Shown here piece after piece: positions 7,389-18,800 of a stretch of 64,000 nt of DNA. The notes under the pieces were generated by a model. The model searched no databases and was not told the origin of the DNA. It saw only the letters and a program-made list of their open reading frames with translations. How positions within the stretch are numbered: the first letter of the stretch is position 1; the number at the start of each line of letters is the position of its first letter. Source of the DNA: Roseomonas genomospecies 6 (GTDB lineage Bacteria > Pseudomonadota > Alphaproteobacteria > Azospirillales > Azospirillaceae); contig NZ_QOKW01000001.1 of NCBI RefSeq assembly GCF_008365375.1, positions 248,001-312,000 on the forward strand. The letters run 5' to 3'. The translations under genes were made by a program, and so were the position numbers.

Positions 7389-8678
7389 TCAGGAACGCGC
7401 CGCCAGCACCACCAGCCCCGCCACCGGCTCCCCGCTTTCGTGGCGCAGGGTGTCGTGGGCGATGCGCAGAACGGTCAGTCCCGCCGCGGTCAGGCAATCC
7501 CGCACATGACGTTCCGCGTGGGCGTAGCGTCCGTGCGGGCCGACCCGGCAGGGCGCCCCACCCTCCTCCAGCCGCTCCACCGTGAAGGCCAGCCGCCCGC
7601 CCGGGCGCAGCGCCGCGGCGGCCTGCCCCAGCACCCCGTTCAGCGCGCCGAAATAGCAGAGCACATCGGCGGCCACGATCAGGTCGAAGGCCCCCGGGCG
7701 GCCCGTCAGGAAGGCCCCCAACTCCGCCGCCTCCAGCGCGTCGTAGAGGCCGCGGGCGGCGGCGCGCTCCAGCATGCCGGGGGACAAATCCACCCCCTCC
7801 AGCCGGCAGGCGAAGCCGCGCAGCAGGGGACCGCAAAGACCGGTGCCGCAGCCGGCGTCCAGCACCTCCAGGCTTCCGTCCGCCGCGATCCCCGCCCCGG
7901 CGACCGCCTCGGCGAGCAGGGCGGGCGCCCGGTAGCCCAGTTCGCCCACCAGCTTGTCGTCGAACTCCCCGGCGAACAGGTCGAACACCTGCCGGATATA
8001 GGCGTCGGAGGCCCGGTCCCCGGTCGCCAGCCCGGCGATGGCGGCGCCGATGTGGCGGGCCACGGGATGGTCCGGATGATCGCGCAGCCACAACCGGGCG
8101 AAGCGCGCGGCCTCCTCACGCCGGCCTTCCTCGTGCAGCAGGTAAAGGGCGCCGGACAGGTTGTCATGCGCCTCGTCCCAATCAGGGCGCAGGGCCAGCG
8201 CGCGGCGGTAGGCCGTCGCGGACTCGGTCAGCCGCTCCCCGTCGCGCAGCAGGTTGGCGAGGTTGTTGAACGCCTCCGCATAGGCCGGCTCCTCCGCCAG
8301 CGCCCGGTGGAAGTGCCGCTCCGCCGGCACCGCATCGCCCGCCGCCTTCAGGGCCGAGGCCAGATTGTAATGGACCAGCGGATGGTCCAGCCCGCAGGCC
8401 AGCGCTTCCCGATAGGCGGCCACCGCCTCCTCCGCGCGGCCCTGGGCGCGCAGCACGTTGCCGAGGTTGTTGTGCGCTTCCGCGAAGCGCGGGTTCAACG
8501 CCAGCGTGCGGCGGTACGCGGCCTCCGCCTCCATGGCCAGCCCGTCCGTCGCCAAGGTGTTGGCCTCCGCGTACAGGCGCACCGCCTGAGCGGCAAAGCC
8601 GCCCAGCCGCCCACCGCCGCGGGCGAGAAGGCCCGGACGCGGCGACGGGGAACGGGGCGGATCGCTCGGCTCGGTCAC
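7389..8678 (-). CDS. TPR protein with C-terminal SAM-dependent methyltransferase
   Basis: A GTG with AGGAG at good spacing starts a 429-residue protein. Residues about 30-190 form tetratricopeptide repeats (AEAHNNLGNVLRAQGRAEEA; AEAFNNLANLL). Residues about 215-429 form a class I methyltransferase with the SAM-binding motif VLDAGCGTGLCG, an acidic strand end (EGVDLSPGML) and DLIVAADVLCYFG. The substrate is unknown. It is divergent from a TPR-glycosyltransferase and shares TPR style with it. A role in methylating a glycan or flagellin side chain (as FliB methylates flagellin lysines in other bacteria) is possible but is only inferred from position. Confidence 0.82.
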   Translation of the reverse strand: MTEPSDPPRSPSPRPGLLARGGGRLGGFAAQAVRLYAEANTLATDGLAMEAEAAYRRTLALNPRFAEAHNNLGNVLRAQGRAEEAVAAYREALACGLDHPLVHYNLASALKAAGDAVPAERHFHRALAEEPAYAEAFNNLANLLRDGERLTESATAYRRALALRPDWDEAHDNLSGALYLLHEEGRREEAARFARLWLRDHPDHPVARHIGAAIAGLATGDRASDAYIRQVFDLFAGEFDDKLVGELGYRAPALLAEAVAGAGIAADGSLEVLDAGCGTGLCGPLLRGFACRLEGVDLSPGMLERAAARGLYDALEAAELGAFLTGRPGAFDLIVAADVLCYFGALNGVLGQAAAALRPGGRLAFTVERLEEGGAPCRVGPHGRYAHAERHVRDCLTAAGLTVLRIAHDTLRHESGEPVAGLVVLAARS

Positions 8679-8810
8679 GGAACGGCTCCTGATAGGAAAA
8701 TGAACTAACAGCATCTTTACCGGGAACGGGAGAACATGGCACTCCCTTCCGGCGACGGACCGATACACGGCCCCGGCAAACGGCCCCGGCAAACGGACAA
8801 GGCGAAACCC

Positions 8811-11800
8811 ATGGCACACCACCCGGAACAGGAATCGCCGATGACGCCGGAAGACATCGCCGACCGGCTTGGCCACGCCGTCGCCCACCATCGGGCGGGC
8901 CGGCTGGCGGAGGCGGAGAAGGATTACCGTGCCGTTCTGGCGGCGGACCCGGAGCATCCCGACGCGCTGCATCTTCTGGGCGTGCTGGCGCTCCAGGTCG
9001 ACCATCCCGGCCCCGCCGTGGAGCTGATCCGGGAGGCCATCCGGCTTGCCGGCGGAGTCGCCGATTACCACGACAATCTGGGTAGCGCGCTCGCCGCCCT
9101 GGATCGCCACGCCGAAGCGGCGGAGGCCCACCGCATGGCCGCCGCCCTGAACCCGCTGTCGGCCCAGCCGCGCTACAATCTGGGCAACGCCTTTCAGGCG
9201 CAGGATCTGCCGGGGCTCGCCGCGCTGGCCTTCACCGCGGCGGTGGAGCTTCAGCCGGGCTACGCCAAGGCCTGGTACAATCTGGGCAACGCCCTGCGCG
9301 CCCAGAACCGCCTCGCCGATTCCGTGACGGCCTTCGCCCGTGCCGCGCGCCTCGCCCCCGCGATGGTCGAGGCCCACACCAACCTCAGCGACGCGCTGAC
9401 CGCCGCCGGACGGCTGGACGAGGCGTTGGCCCAGGCCCGCGCCGTGCTGCGGCTGCGGCCCGACGACCCCAAGGCCCATTACAATCTGGGCGCCGTCCTG
9501 CAACGGAAGGAAGCCTACGAGAGCGCGGAGATCGCCTACCGCGAAGCGCTGAAGCGCGCGCCCGACAACCCGATGACGCTGAACAATCTGGGCAGCGTGC
9601 TGCAGAAGCTGGGCCGCGCCGCCCAGGCCGAGCAGTGCTTCCGCAAGGTGTTGAGCCAAAACCCACACTCCGTCGAGGCCATCTACAACCTCGGCAACGC
9701 GCTTCAGGCGCAGGGGCAGCTCGCCAAGGCGGAGGCCTGCTACGAGGAGGCGCTGGCCCACAGCCCGGACCTTGCCACCGCCAGCTACAACCTCGCCCTC
9801 ATCGCCCTTCTGCACGGCCAGACGGAGCGCGGCTGGAAGGGCTACCAACAGCGCTTCGCCGCGGGACAGGTCCTGCCGAACCGCCGGATCGGCGCCCCCC
9901 TGTGGCAGGGCGAAGGGCTGCGCAAGCGCCGGCTGATGATCTGGCGGGAGCAGGGCATCGGGGACGAGATCATGTTCGCCTCCTGTTACGGCGACGTGAT
10001 CGCCTGGGGCGGCGGGCCGGTGATCATCGAGACCGATCCGCGGCTGGTCGGGCTCTTCGCCCGTTCCTTCCCGCGCGCGACGGTGCGGGCGGAGACCATC
10101 GACGCCGAAGGGCGGGAAACGGTGGAGCCGCCGGATTTCGACGTCCAAGCGCCGGCGGGCACCCTGCCCCACCTGCTGCGCGGGACGCTGGACGGTTTCG
10201 ACCAGTTCGAACCCTGGCTGAAGCCCGACCCGACCCGCGCCGCCCTGTGGCGGGACCGGCTGGCCGCTCTGGGGCCGGGGCTGAAGGTCGGGATCGGTTG
10301 GCGCAGCCAGCTCATGACGCCGGAGCGCAAGGCCGCCTACACCACCCTGGACCAGTGGGGAGCCCTGTTCGCGCTGCCGGGTGTGGTCTTCGTCAACCTG
10401 CAATACGGCGCGTGCGAAGCGGAGATCGCGGCGGCGGAGGCGCGCTTCGGCGTGACCATCCACCGCTGGGACGATCTGGACCTGAAGGACGATTTCGAGG
10501 CCGCGGCGGCCCTGACCGCCAACCTGGACCTCGTCATCACCCCAGCCATGTCGGCGGGCGAACTGGCGGGAGCGCTGGGGGTGCCGGTCTGGCGGTTCGG
10601 GCACCGCGACTGGACGCAACTCGGAACCGGCGTGCGCCCCTGGTTCCCGTCGATGCGCCTCTTCCAGCCATTCTCCGGCGAAACCTTCGACAACGTCCTG
10701 ACGCGCATCGCCCGCTGCCTCACCGCGATGCGGCCCGCCCCCGCGCCCACCTCCCCTCCTTCACCGCCGCCGCCCGCCAGCGATCCGGAAGCGTTGCTGA
10801 CCGAAGCCATCGCCCTTCACCGAACGGGCCGGCTGGACGACGCCGTGTCGGCCTACCGCGTGGTCCTCGACCTTGCGCCGCGCCACAGCGACGCGCTGCA
10901 CCTTCTGGGGCTGGTCCAGCATCAGACGGGCCGGCACGCGGAGGCGGAACGCCACATCACGGAGGCGCTGCGGCTCGACCCGGACTTCCCGACGGCCTGG
11001 AATCATCTGGGCCTCGTGCAGCAGGCGCTGGACCGTCCGGACCGGGCGCTGGCCTGCTTCCGCCGCGCCATGGTCCTTCGCCCGGATTTTCCGGAGGCGA
11101 TGACCCATATGGGGCTGGGCATGCACCAGCCCGACCGCGTGGCGGTGGCGAAGCGGTGGCATCGCCGCTCCATCCGTCTCGCCCCGGCCAACCCGGCATC
11201 CCACACCAACCTCGGCCACGCTTGCGAGGTGGAGGGACGCTTCGCGGAGGCCGCGGCCCATTACCGGCGCGCCTTGACCCTGCGCCCGGACACCGCCGAC
11301 ACGCTGAACAATCTGGGCACCCTCGCCAAGATGGACGACCGGCCGGGCCTCAGCCGGCGCTTCCTCGAACGCGCGTTGCGGGTGGACCCCGGTCTGGCGC
11401 TCGCCGCCTGGAACGTCGGGTTGCTGGCGCTGGCGGACGGCGACCTCGCCACCGGCTGGGCCGGCTACGAGCGGCGTTTCTCCGCGCGCCAGCTTCAGCG
11501 GGCGCGCCGCATCCCCTTGCCCGTCTGGAACGGCGAGCCTCTGGAGGGGCGCCGCCTGCTGGTCTGGCCGGAACAGGGGCTGGGCGACGAGATCATGTTC
11601 GCGTCCGTCTTCGGCGACCTGGAGGGCTGCGGCGGTCCGGTGGTGCTGGAATGCGACCCGCGCCTGGTGCCCCTCTACGCCCGCGCCTTCCCCTGGGCGA
11701 CGGTGCGGGCGGAATCCGTCACCGCCGAGGGGCGGGAGCGCTTCGATCCGCCGGATTGCGATGTGCAGATCGCCGCCGGCTCCCTTCCGGCCCTGCGGCG

Positions 11801-12383
11801 CGACCGGCTGGACCGCTTTCCCGCCCGCCCGGCCTTCCTGACCCCCGACCCGCAACGGGCCGCCCTGTGGCGCGCGCGGGTGGACGCGCTTGGCCCTGGC
11901 CTGAAGGTGGGCATCGGCTGGCGCAGCCAGATCGTCACGGCGCATCGCGAAGGCGCCTACACCCGCATCACGGACTGGCTGCCGCTGCTGGATGTGCCGG
12001 GCATTCACGCCGTCAACCTGCAATACGGCGACTGCGCCGCCGAATTGGCCTCCATCGAGCGGGGCGGCGTCCGCCGGGTCCACCGCTGGGACGATCTGGA
12101 CCTGAAGAACGATCTTGAGGGCGTGGCGGCCCTGATGTCGGCGTTGGACCTCGTCATCCTGCCGGCCACCGCCGCCGGGGAACTGGCCGGCGCGCTGGGG
12201 GTGCCGGTCTGGCGTCTCGGCGGGCGGGACTGGACCTGGATGGGCACTGGGACACGTCCTTGGTTCCCGTCCCAACGTCTGATACCGCTCCGCGCAGGGG
12301 AAACCTCCGCCGACATTCTCCGCCGAGTCGCAAGGATTCTGTCCCGGACGGGAGGGAAAGCCCCTATGCCCGAACGGGTATGA
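8811..12383 (+). CDS. two-module TPR-glycosyltransferase (FlmG-like)
   Basis: The protein (1190 residues from this start) contains two copies of the same module: a TPR array followed by a GT-B/heptosyltransferase-like domain. Module 1 has TPRs at nt ~8870-9860 and GT ~9880-10700; module 2 has TPRs ~10780-11480 and GT ~11500-12330. Each GT part repeats W.EQG.GDEIMFAS, GLKVGIGWRSQ, WDDLDLK and AGELAGALGVPVWR. Caulobacter FlmG joins a TPR flagellin-binding region to a glycosyltransferase that adds pseudaminic acid to flagellin, and context here (flagellin, pseI, pseG) supports the same role. Start is uncertain: ATGs at 8736, 8811 and 8841 are all possible. I chose 8811 because it leaves room for divergent promoters. 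Substrate specificity of the two GT copies is unknown. Confidence 0.82.
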   Translation: MAHHPEQESPMTPEDIADRLGHAVAHHRAGRLAEAEKDYRAVLAADPEHPDALHLLGVLALQVDHPGPAVELIREAIRLAGGVADYHDNLGSALAALDRHAEAAEAHRMAAALNPLSAQPRYNLGNAFQAQDLPGLAALAFTAAVELQPGYAKAWYNLGNALRAQNRLADSVTAFARAARLAPAMVEAHTNLSDALTAAGRLDEALAQARAVLRLRPDDPKAHYNLGAVLQRKEAYESAEIAYREALKRAPDNPMTLNNLGSVLQKLGRAAQAEQCFRKVLSQNPHSVEAIYNLGNALQAQGQLAKAEACYEEALAHSPDLATASYNLALIALLHGQTERGWKGYQQRFAAGQVLPNRRIGAPLWQGEGLRKRRLMIWREQGIGDEIMFASCYGDVIAWGGGPVIIETDPRLVGLFARSFPRATVRAETIDAEGRETVEPPDFDVQAPAGTLPHLLRGTLDGFDQFEPWLKPDPTRAALWRDRLAALGPGLKVGIGWRSQLMTPERKAAYTTLDQWGALFALPGVVFVNLQYGACEAEIAAAEARFGVTIHRWDDLDLKDDFEAAAALTANLDLVITPAMSAGELAGALGVPVWRFGHRDWTQLGTGVRPWFPSMRLFQPFSGETFDNVLTRIARCLTAMRPAPAPTSPPSPPPPASDPEALLTEAIALHRTGRLDDAVSAYRVVLDLAPRHSDALHLLGLVQHQTGRHAEAERHITEALRLDPDFPTAWNHLGLVQQALDRPDRALACFRRAMVLRPDFPEAMTHMGLGMHQPDRVAVAKRWHRRSIRLAPANPASHTNLGHACEVEGRFAEAAAHYRRALTLRPDTADTLNNLGTLAKMDDRPGLSRRFLERALRVDPGLALAAWNVGLLALADGDLATGWAGYERRFSARQLQRARRIPLPVWNGEPLEGRRLLVWPEQGLGDEIMFASVFGDLEGCGGPVVLECDPRLVPLYARAFPWATVRAESVTAEGRERFDPPDCDVQIAAGSLPALRRDRLDRFPARPAFLTPDPQRAALWRARVDALGPGLKVGIGWRSQIVTAHREGAYTRITDWLPLLDVPGIHAVNLQYGDCAAELASIERGGVRRVHRWDDLDLKNDLEGVAALMSALDLVILPATAAGELAGALGVPVWRLGGRDWTWMGTGTRPWFPSQRLIPLRAGETSADILRRVARILSRTGGKAPMPERV

Positions 12384-12608
12384 CCTCGCAAGAAAGCGCA
12401 ACCCTGCGGCCTATTCCTGCAACGAACGGCATGAAGCGGACCTATGCGGCGTATTGTCCTATCCGCTATCATAAGGGGCGGTCACACCCCGTCTTTGGAG
12501 TACTAGGACAAAAGTTTAGGGTTGTTTGGCGGCACGGATGGGTGAACACTATGGTTTCCGGCCTGCCGGACTTGGCAGGAGCCGGTTCGATCTGACGGAG
12601 AGCAGCCC

Positions 12609-12791
12609 ATGCACACTGATGCTCGCCTATCTTCCTTGCAGGAAAAGCACCTGCGTCTCGACCGCGCCATCCTCGACGAGGAGAAGCGTTCGTGGCCCGA
12701 CGAAAGTGCCATCAAGCGCATGAAGCTTGAGAAATTGCATCTCAAGGAAGAAATTGATCGCTTGGCCAGAACCAGTCGCAGGGTGAATTAA
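12609..12791 (+). CDS. YdcH family (DUF465) small protein
   Basis: The 60-residue protein begins MHTDARLSSLQEKHLRLDRA and continues IKRMKLEKLHLKEEIDRL. This is the typical DUF465/YdcH layout: an N-terminal LxxKHxxLD segment and a C-terminal LKKxKLxLKDEI helix, forming a short coiled coil. A GGAG ribosome site lies eight bases upstream and an intrinsic terminator follows, so it is a single-gene unit. The biochemical role of the family is not established as far as I know. Confidence 0.9.
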   Translation: MHTDARLSSLQEKHLRLDRAILDEEKRSWPDESAIKRMKLEKLHLKEEIDRLARTSRRVN

Positions 12792-12818
12792 CACCCTTCC
12801 GGATCGATCCCAATTCGA

Positions 12819-12860
12819 AAAGCCGGGGGCGGCGACGGTTCGCCTCCGGCTTTCTTTATT
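12819..12860 (+). terminator. intrinsic terminator
   Basis: AAAGCCGG...CCGGCTTT with inner G/C pairs and a ~14-base loop, followed by CTTTATT. It lies 28 bases after the YdcH gene and immediately before the end of the convergent three-module TPR gene, so it may serve both. Confidence 0.75.
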
Positions 12861-12872
12861 CGGCCCTCGCCG

Positions 12873-15800
12873 TTATTCCGTCCCCACGGCGACCGGAGCT
12901 GAGCCCGACCGAAGAGCGCGCAGACGGCGAGCGATCGTCGGCAGGGCGCCGGACGCAGGCTGACCCGGCGGGGCCGGGATGAGCGCCATCGCCGGAAACC
13001 AGGGCCGCGTCCCGGTGCCGAGCGCCGTCCAATCCCCGCGCGGTCCGAACCGCCAGACCGGCACCCCCAGCGCCGCCGCCAGTTCCCCGACCGAGCTGGC
13101 CGGCGTGACGACGAGGTCGAGCGCCGACATCAGGGCCGCCACGCCCTCCAGATCGTCCTTCAGGTCCAGATCGTCCCAACGGTGGATGGGCACGCCGAAC
13201 CGGCGCTCCGCCTCCGCGATCTCGGCGGCGCAATCCCCATACTGAAGGGTGACGATGCGAACCCCCGGCACCGCGAACACCGGTCCCCAATCGGCGAGCG
13301 GCGCATAGGCGCCGCGGCGCTCCGCCGTCATCAGCCCGCTGCGCCACGCGATCCCTACCTTGAGGCCGGAACCGAGCGCGTCCACCCGCCCGCGCCACAG
13401 GGCGGCCCGTTGCGGGTCCGGAACCAGGAAGGACGGGTGAGGTGGAAAGGCGTCCAGACGCGGCCTCAGCCGGCGCGGCAGCGATCCCATGGCGACGTGC
13501 CGGTCGATGCCGGTGCAGGGCGCCGCCGGGTCCGGCGGGGCCGGGCGGCACTCCGCGCGCGGAAAGGACCGGGCGAACAGGGGCACCAGCCGCCGGTCGC
13601 ACTCCACCACCACGGCGCCGGCCCGGTCGATCAGTTCGTCCAGGCAACCGGCGAACAGGATCTCGTCGCCGATCCCCTGCTCCGCCCAAACCAGCAGGCG
13701 CAGGCCGGACGGGTCCTCCCCCTCCCAGGCGGGAACCGGCAGGGACCGGGCGGCGCCGGACAGCTCCCGCGCGCGGAAGCGGGCGTCGTAGCCGGCCCAG
13801 CCCGCCGCCAGATCGCCGCGGGCCAATTGCAGAAGCCCCAGGTTGAAGGCTGCGGCCGCGTGATCCGGCTCGACAACCAGGGCGCGCCGGCACCAGCGCT
13901 CCGCCGCGACATCCTCGCCCCGGTCGCGCAGCAGGCGGCCCAGATTGGCCGACGCGTCTCCCAGTCCCGGCGCAAGAGCGAGCGCGCGGGCCAGCGCCTG
14001 CCGCGCCCCGTCCAGCCGTCCGGCCCGGCGCAACGCCACCCCCAGATTCAGCCAGCCGTCTTCCCGGTCCGGGGCCAGCCGCAGGGCATGGCGATGGCAC
14101 GCCTCCGCCGCATCCAGCGCGCCCAGCCGAGTCAGCACGGCGCCCCAGTTGTCGTGCGCCACGGCCAGCGACGGCTCGGCCAGGGTCGCCCGGCGGTGCG
14201 CGGCGGCGGCGGCGGGCAGGTCCTGCACCTCCTCCAGCGCGTTTCCAAGATTGGTCAGGGTCCCCGCCGCCGCGGGTTGCAGGGCGAGCGCCAGCCGGAA
14301 CCAGCGCACCGCCTCCGCTGCCCGCCCCAGCGCCAGCAGGACGGTCCCCAGACTCGACTGGGCGGCGCCGTAGGCGGGCATCCTGTCCAGGGCGCGGGCG
14401 ATGCGTTGCGCGCCCCCGGCGGAATCGCCGGTCTGGTGCGCCAGAAGCCCCGACAGATGGAGCGCGACCGGGTGGTCCGCCTGCGCCTTCAACGCACGCT
14501 CGTAAAGGGGAGCCGCTTCGGTCAGCCGCCCTTCGCGGTGATGGGCGGCGGCGGTCTCCAGCAAGGTGTCGGGATTGTCCGGTGTGGCGGGTGGCGGACC
14601 GCCGTCCACGGGCATGAGCCGGCGAAGGGCCGCGGCCATCCGCCCCACGGCGGCGTCCAGTTCCTCGCCGGGGCGCGGCTGGAACAGGCGCATCGTCGGG
14701 AACCAGGGACGGGCGCCGGTTCCGAGTTGCGTCCAGTCGCGGTGGCCGCACTTCCACACCGGCACGCCCAGCGCCCCTGCCAGTTCGCCCGACGAGACCG
14801 CAGGCGTGATGACGAGGTCCAGGTTTGCCGTCAGCGCCGCCGCGGCCTCGAAATCGTCCTTCAGGTCCAGATCGTCCCAGCGGTGGATGGCCACGCCGAA
14901 GCGTTTTTCCGCCCCCGCGATCTCCGCCGCGCACTCCCCGTATTGCAGGTTGACGAAGGTCACACCCGGCAGCGCGAAGAGCGGAGCGAAGGCGTCCAGC
15001 GTGACGTAGGCGGCCTTGCGCTCCCCCTCCATCGATTGGCTGCGCCACGCGATCCCGACCTTCAACCCCGGCCCGAGCGCGGCCACCCGATCCCGCCAGC
15101 GGTCCAGCCGGGCGGGGTCGGGCACCAGCCAGGGCCGGTCGGGAAACCGCCGCAGATCCGTCCGCAGAAGCCGTGGAAGGGACGCGGCGGCGATCTGCAC
15201 GTCCACGTCGCGCGTCTCCACCGTTGGCGCGCGCACCGTGGCGCCGGGAAAGGAGCGCGCGAAGAGCGAGACCAGGCGGCGGTCGCATTCGATCACCACA
15301 TGCCCGGCGCGGCGCAGCAGGTCGGGATAGCAGGACGCGAAGAGGATTTCATCGCCAACACCCTGCTCCCGCCAGACCAGCAGGCGAGCGGCGGCGATGT
15401 TCTCACCGCGCCACGCCCTCGCGGCAAGGCGACGCTCCTGCCCACGGAACTGGGGCGTGCCGAACCGCCATTCGTGTTCCGCCCATCCGGACCGCAGATC
15501 CCCCTGCTCCAGAAGCAGAAGCGACAGGTTGTAATGGGCCGTCGGAAGCGCCGGATCGGCCTGGATGGCTTGGCGATATGCGGCGATGGCCTCGGCCGGG
15601 CGCTGCCGCCGCGCCCAATGCATGGCAAGGTTCGCCTGCGCCTCCGCCCCGTCCGGCGCCCGGTCGACAGCGCGCCGGTGGCAGGCGAGTGCTTCGTCAA
15701 TACGGCCCAGCCGGTCGAGAGCGCTGCCAAGGTGGCTCCAGGCGGCGGCCTCGTCCGGCGCGGTCGCGGTGGCGCGCCGAAGAAGCCGCTCCGCCTCCGC

Positions 15801-18800
15801 GGGCCGGTCGGCCGTCAGGCGGAGCGCACCGAGACTCACCAGCGCATCCACCCCCGATGGCGCCAGGGCGAGCGCCCGCCGGTGGCTCCGCTCCGCCCCC
15901 GCCCGATCCTCGCGGTCGGCGAGCAGATGCCCCAGATGGGTGTGCGCCAGCCCGAGCGACGGACGAATCCGCAGGGCGCGCCGCGCACAGGCTTCCGCCT
16001 CGCCGCCGTCGCCCCGTGCCCGCAGAAGCGCGGTGCGGTTGAGCCAATGCTCCGCCATGTCCGGGCAGAGCAGCACGGCGTTGCGCTGCGCCGCCAGGGC
16101 GGCGTCATGCCGCTCCATCGCCTGACAGGCATCGGCCAGGGCCGCGTGGGCGGCGGCGTTGCCGGGATCGGCCTTCACCGCACGCATCAGGACGGCCTCC
16201 GCCTTCACGGCATCGCCCGCGCGAAGCCGAAGGACGCCCAGGAGGTGCAGGGCCACGGAATGTTCGGGCACGGCGTCCAGGACCGACCGGCAGAGCGCCT
16301 CCGCCTCCCCCATCTCCCCGGAGCGGTAACGGGCAATGGCGTCGGCCAACAGCGGCGCGACGTCCTTTGGCGGGCCGTGCGTCGCGGCCTCCGCCGATGG
16401 AAGCAACTGACGCAAGCTGCGGGCAAGGCGCGTCATGACGCCGTCCAACGTCTCGCCGGGCCGCGGCTGGAACAGGCGCATCGTCGGAAACCAGGGGCGC
16501 ACAGCGGTGCCGAGCTGGGTCCAGTCGCGGCTGCCGATCCGCCAAGCCGGCACACCCACGGCCCCGGCCAGTTCGCCGGACGAGACGGCGGGCGCGATGA
16601 CGAGGTCGAGTGAGGCGGTCAACGCGGTGGCCCCTTCGAAATCGTCCTTCAGGTTCAGATCGTCCCAACCGTGGATGGTCACGCCGAAGCGTGCCTCCGC
16701 CGCTGCGATCTCCGCCGCGCATTCGCCGTATTGCAGATTGACGAAGACCACACCCGGCAGAGCGAAGAGAGGAGCGAAGGCGTCCAGCGTGATGTAGGCG
16801 CCCCGGCGTTCGGTCGTCATCAATTGGCTGCGCCACGCGATTCCGACCTTCAGCCCCGGTCCCAGAGCGGCCAGCCGGTCCCGCCAGAGAGTGAGGCGGG
16901 CGGGATCGGGCACCAGCCAGGGCTGCGCCGGAAAGCTTGCCAGGTCCGCACGCAGCAGGCGCGGAAGAGCGCCGGCTGCGATCTGGGCGTCGCAATCCGG
17001 CGGAACCAGCGTTTCGGTCCCGTCGGGAGCGGCACTTTCCGCCCGGACGGTGGCCCAGGGGAAGGACCGGGCGAACAGGCCGACCAGCCGGCGGTCGCAC
17101 TCCAGGATCACCTGCCCGATCCGACCCGCCGCCACCCGCTCCTCCAGAGCGGGATAGCAGGAGGCGAACATCAGCTCGTCCCCCACCCCCTGCTCCCGCC
17201 AGACCAGCAAGCGTCCGACGGGTTCGGAAGAGTCCCGCCAGAGCGGCGCCGCGATGCTGCGTTCCCGATAATCCTTGGCGCGGAACCGGTCCCGATAGGC
17301 GTCCCAACCCTCCCGCAGATTGCCTTTGGCAAGGCTGACCAGGGCGAAGTTCAGCCGCGCCGCGGCCAGCGACGGATCGATGTCCAAGGCGCGGCGCAGG
17401 GCTTCCTCCGCCTCGTCCACGCGCATCGACTGCCAGTGCAGCATGCCGAGATTGGCATGGGCTTCCGCATGGCGGGCGTCGACGGACAGCGCGCGCCGAT
17501 GCATGGCCTCGGCCTCTCCGGTCCGTCCCAGCATATGAAGGGCCAGCCCGACGGCGGTGAGAGCGATGGGGCTGCGCGGCGCCAAACGAACCGCGCGCTC
17601 GTGCAGGCGCAGCGCCCCCGGCCAGTCGTCCCGTTCCTGAAGGACGTTGCCGAGGTTGGTGTAGCTGTCGGGATAGTCGGGCTGGGCGATCAGCGCCCGG
17701 CGGTACAGCGCGGCAGCGGCATCCGTCCGGCGCGCGGCCTTGCGGGAATTGCCGAGGTTGTTCAGCGCCTTGCCGTAATCGGGCCGGATGGTCAGGGCAC
17801 GCCGGAAGACGCAGGCGGCCACCTCCGGCTGATTCACGCCGTCATGGCCGGTGCCCATATTGTTGAAGGCCACCGCGTCGGCCGGGCGCAGCGCGAGGCA
17901 CATCCGCAGCGCGGCCACGGCGGCGGCGTGGTCGCCGAGATCGAGCAGCGCCACGCCCAGATTGTTCCACGCCCCTGCCACCAGAGGGTCCAGGGACAGC
18001 GCCTGCCGGTAGCGGGGAACCGCGTCCTCAAGCCGTCCATCCCCTTGCAGCGCGCTGCCCAGATGGAACAGAAGCCGCGCGTCCCGCGCCGGCCCGGCAT
18101 CCGCCGCCGGGGTGAGAACCGCCACCGCCTCGCCGAACTCACCCCGCTCGTTCAGAAGCGCGCCCAGTTCGCGCGCCACCTCGCAATCGGTCGGGTCGTC
18201 GGACAGCGCGCGGCGCAGGCACGGCTCCGCGTCGGAGTGGTTCAAGGCGCGCAGCACGAGCGCCAGACTGCGCCATGCCTCGGCATGACCCGGCTGCGCC
18301 TGCACCACCCGGTAAAAACCGAGCGCGGCTTCGTCCAGATGCCCCCGGCGCCGATGCAGAACGGCCAGATTGAAGCGGATCGCGGTGCGTCCGGGATCGA
18401 AGCGCAGAGCCTCGCCATAGGCCGTCATGGCCTCGTCGATCCGCTCCTGCGCCTGAAGGAGAAGGCCGAGATTGCCGAAGGCCTCCGCATAGCCGTCCTG
18501 AAGGGCGATGGCGCGGCGGTAGGCGCGGGCCGCGTCGTCCGGACGGTTCCGGTCGGCCAGGAGATTGCCCAAGCTGTTGTAGGCCGGGGCGAAGGATGGA
18601 TCGGCGGCCAGGGTCGCCCGGAAACGCGCCATCGCCAGATCGGCATGTCCGGTCTGGTAGGCGGCGATGCCGGACAGGTGACGGGCATCGGCGTGGGCCG
18701 GGTCGGCGGCCAGGATGCGCCGATAGAGCCGTTGCGCCTCGTCCGGATTTCCCGCCCGGTGGAGGGCGACGGCGTCGGTCAGAAGCGCGTCCGTGGAACG

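Noticed and set aside
9635..16613. Very long open frames on alternative frames and the opposite strand of the TPR-GT genes (for example 9635-12118 plus, 13182-16613 plus)
   Set aside because: They are stop-free because of the extreme GC bias of the TPR genes. Their translations are Arg/Gly/Pro-rich without domains, while the opposing frames show clear TPR and GT motifs.
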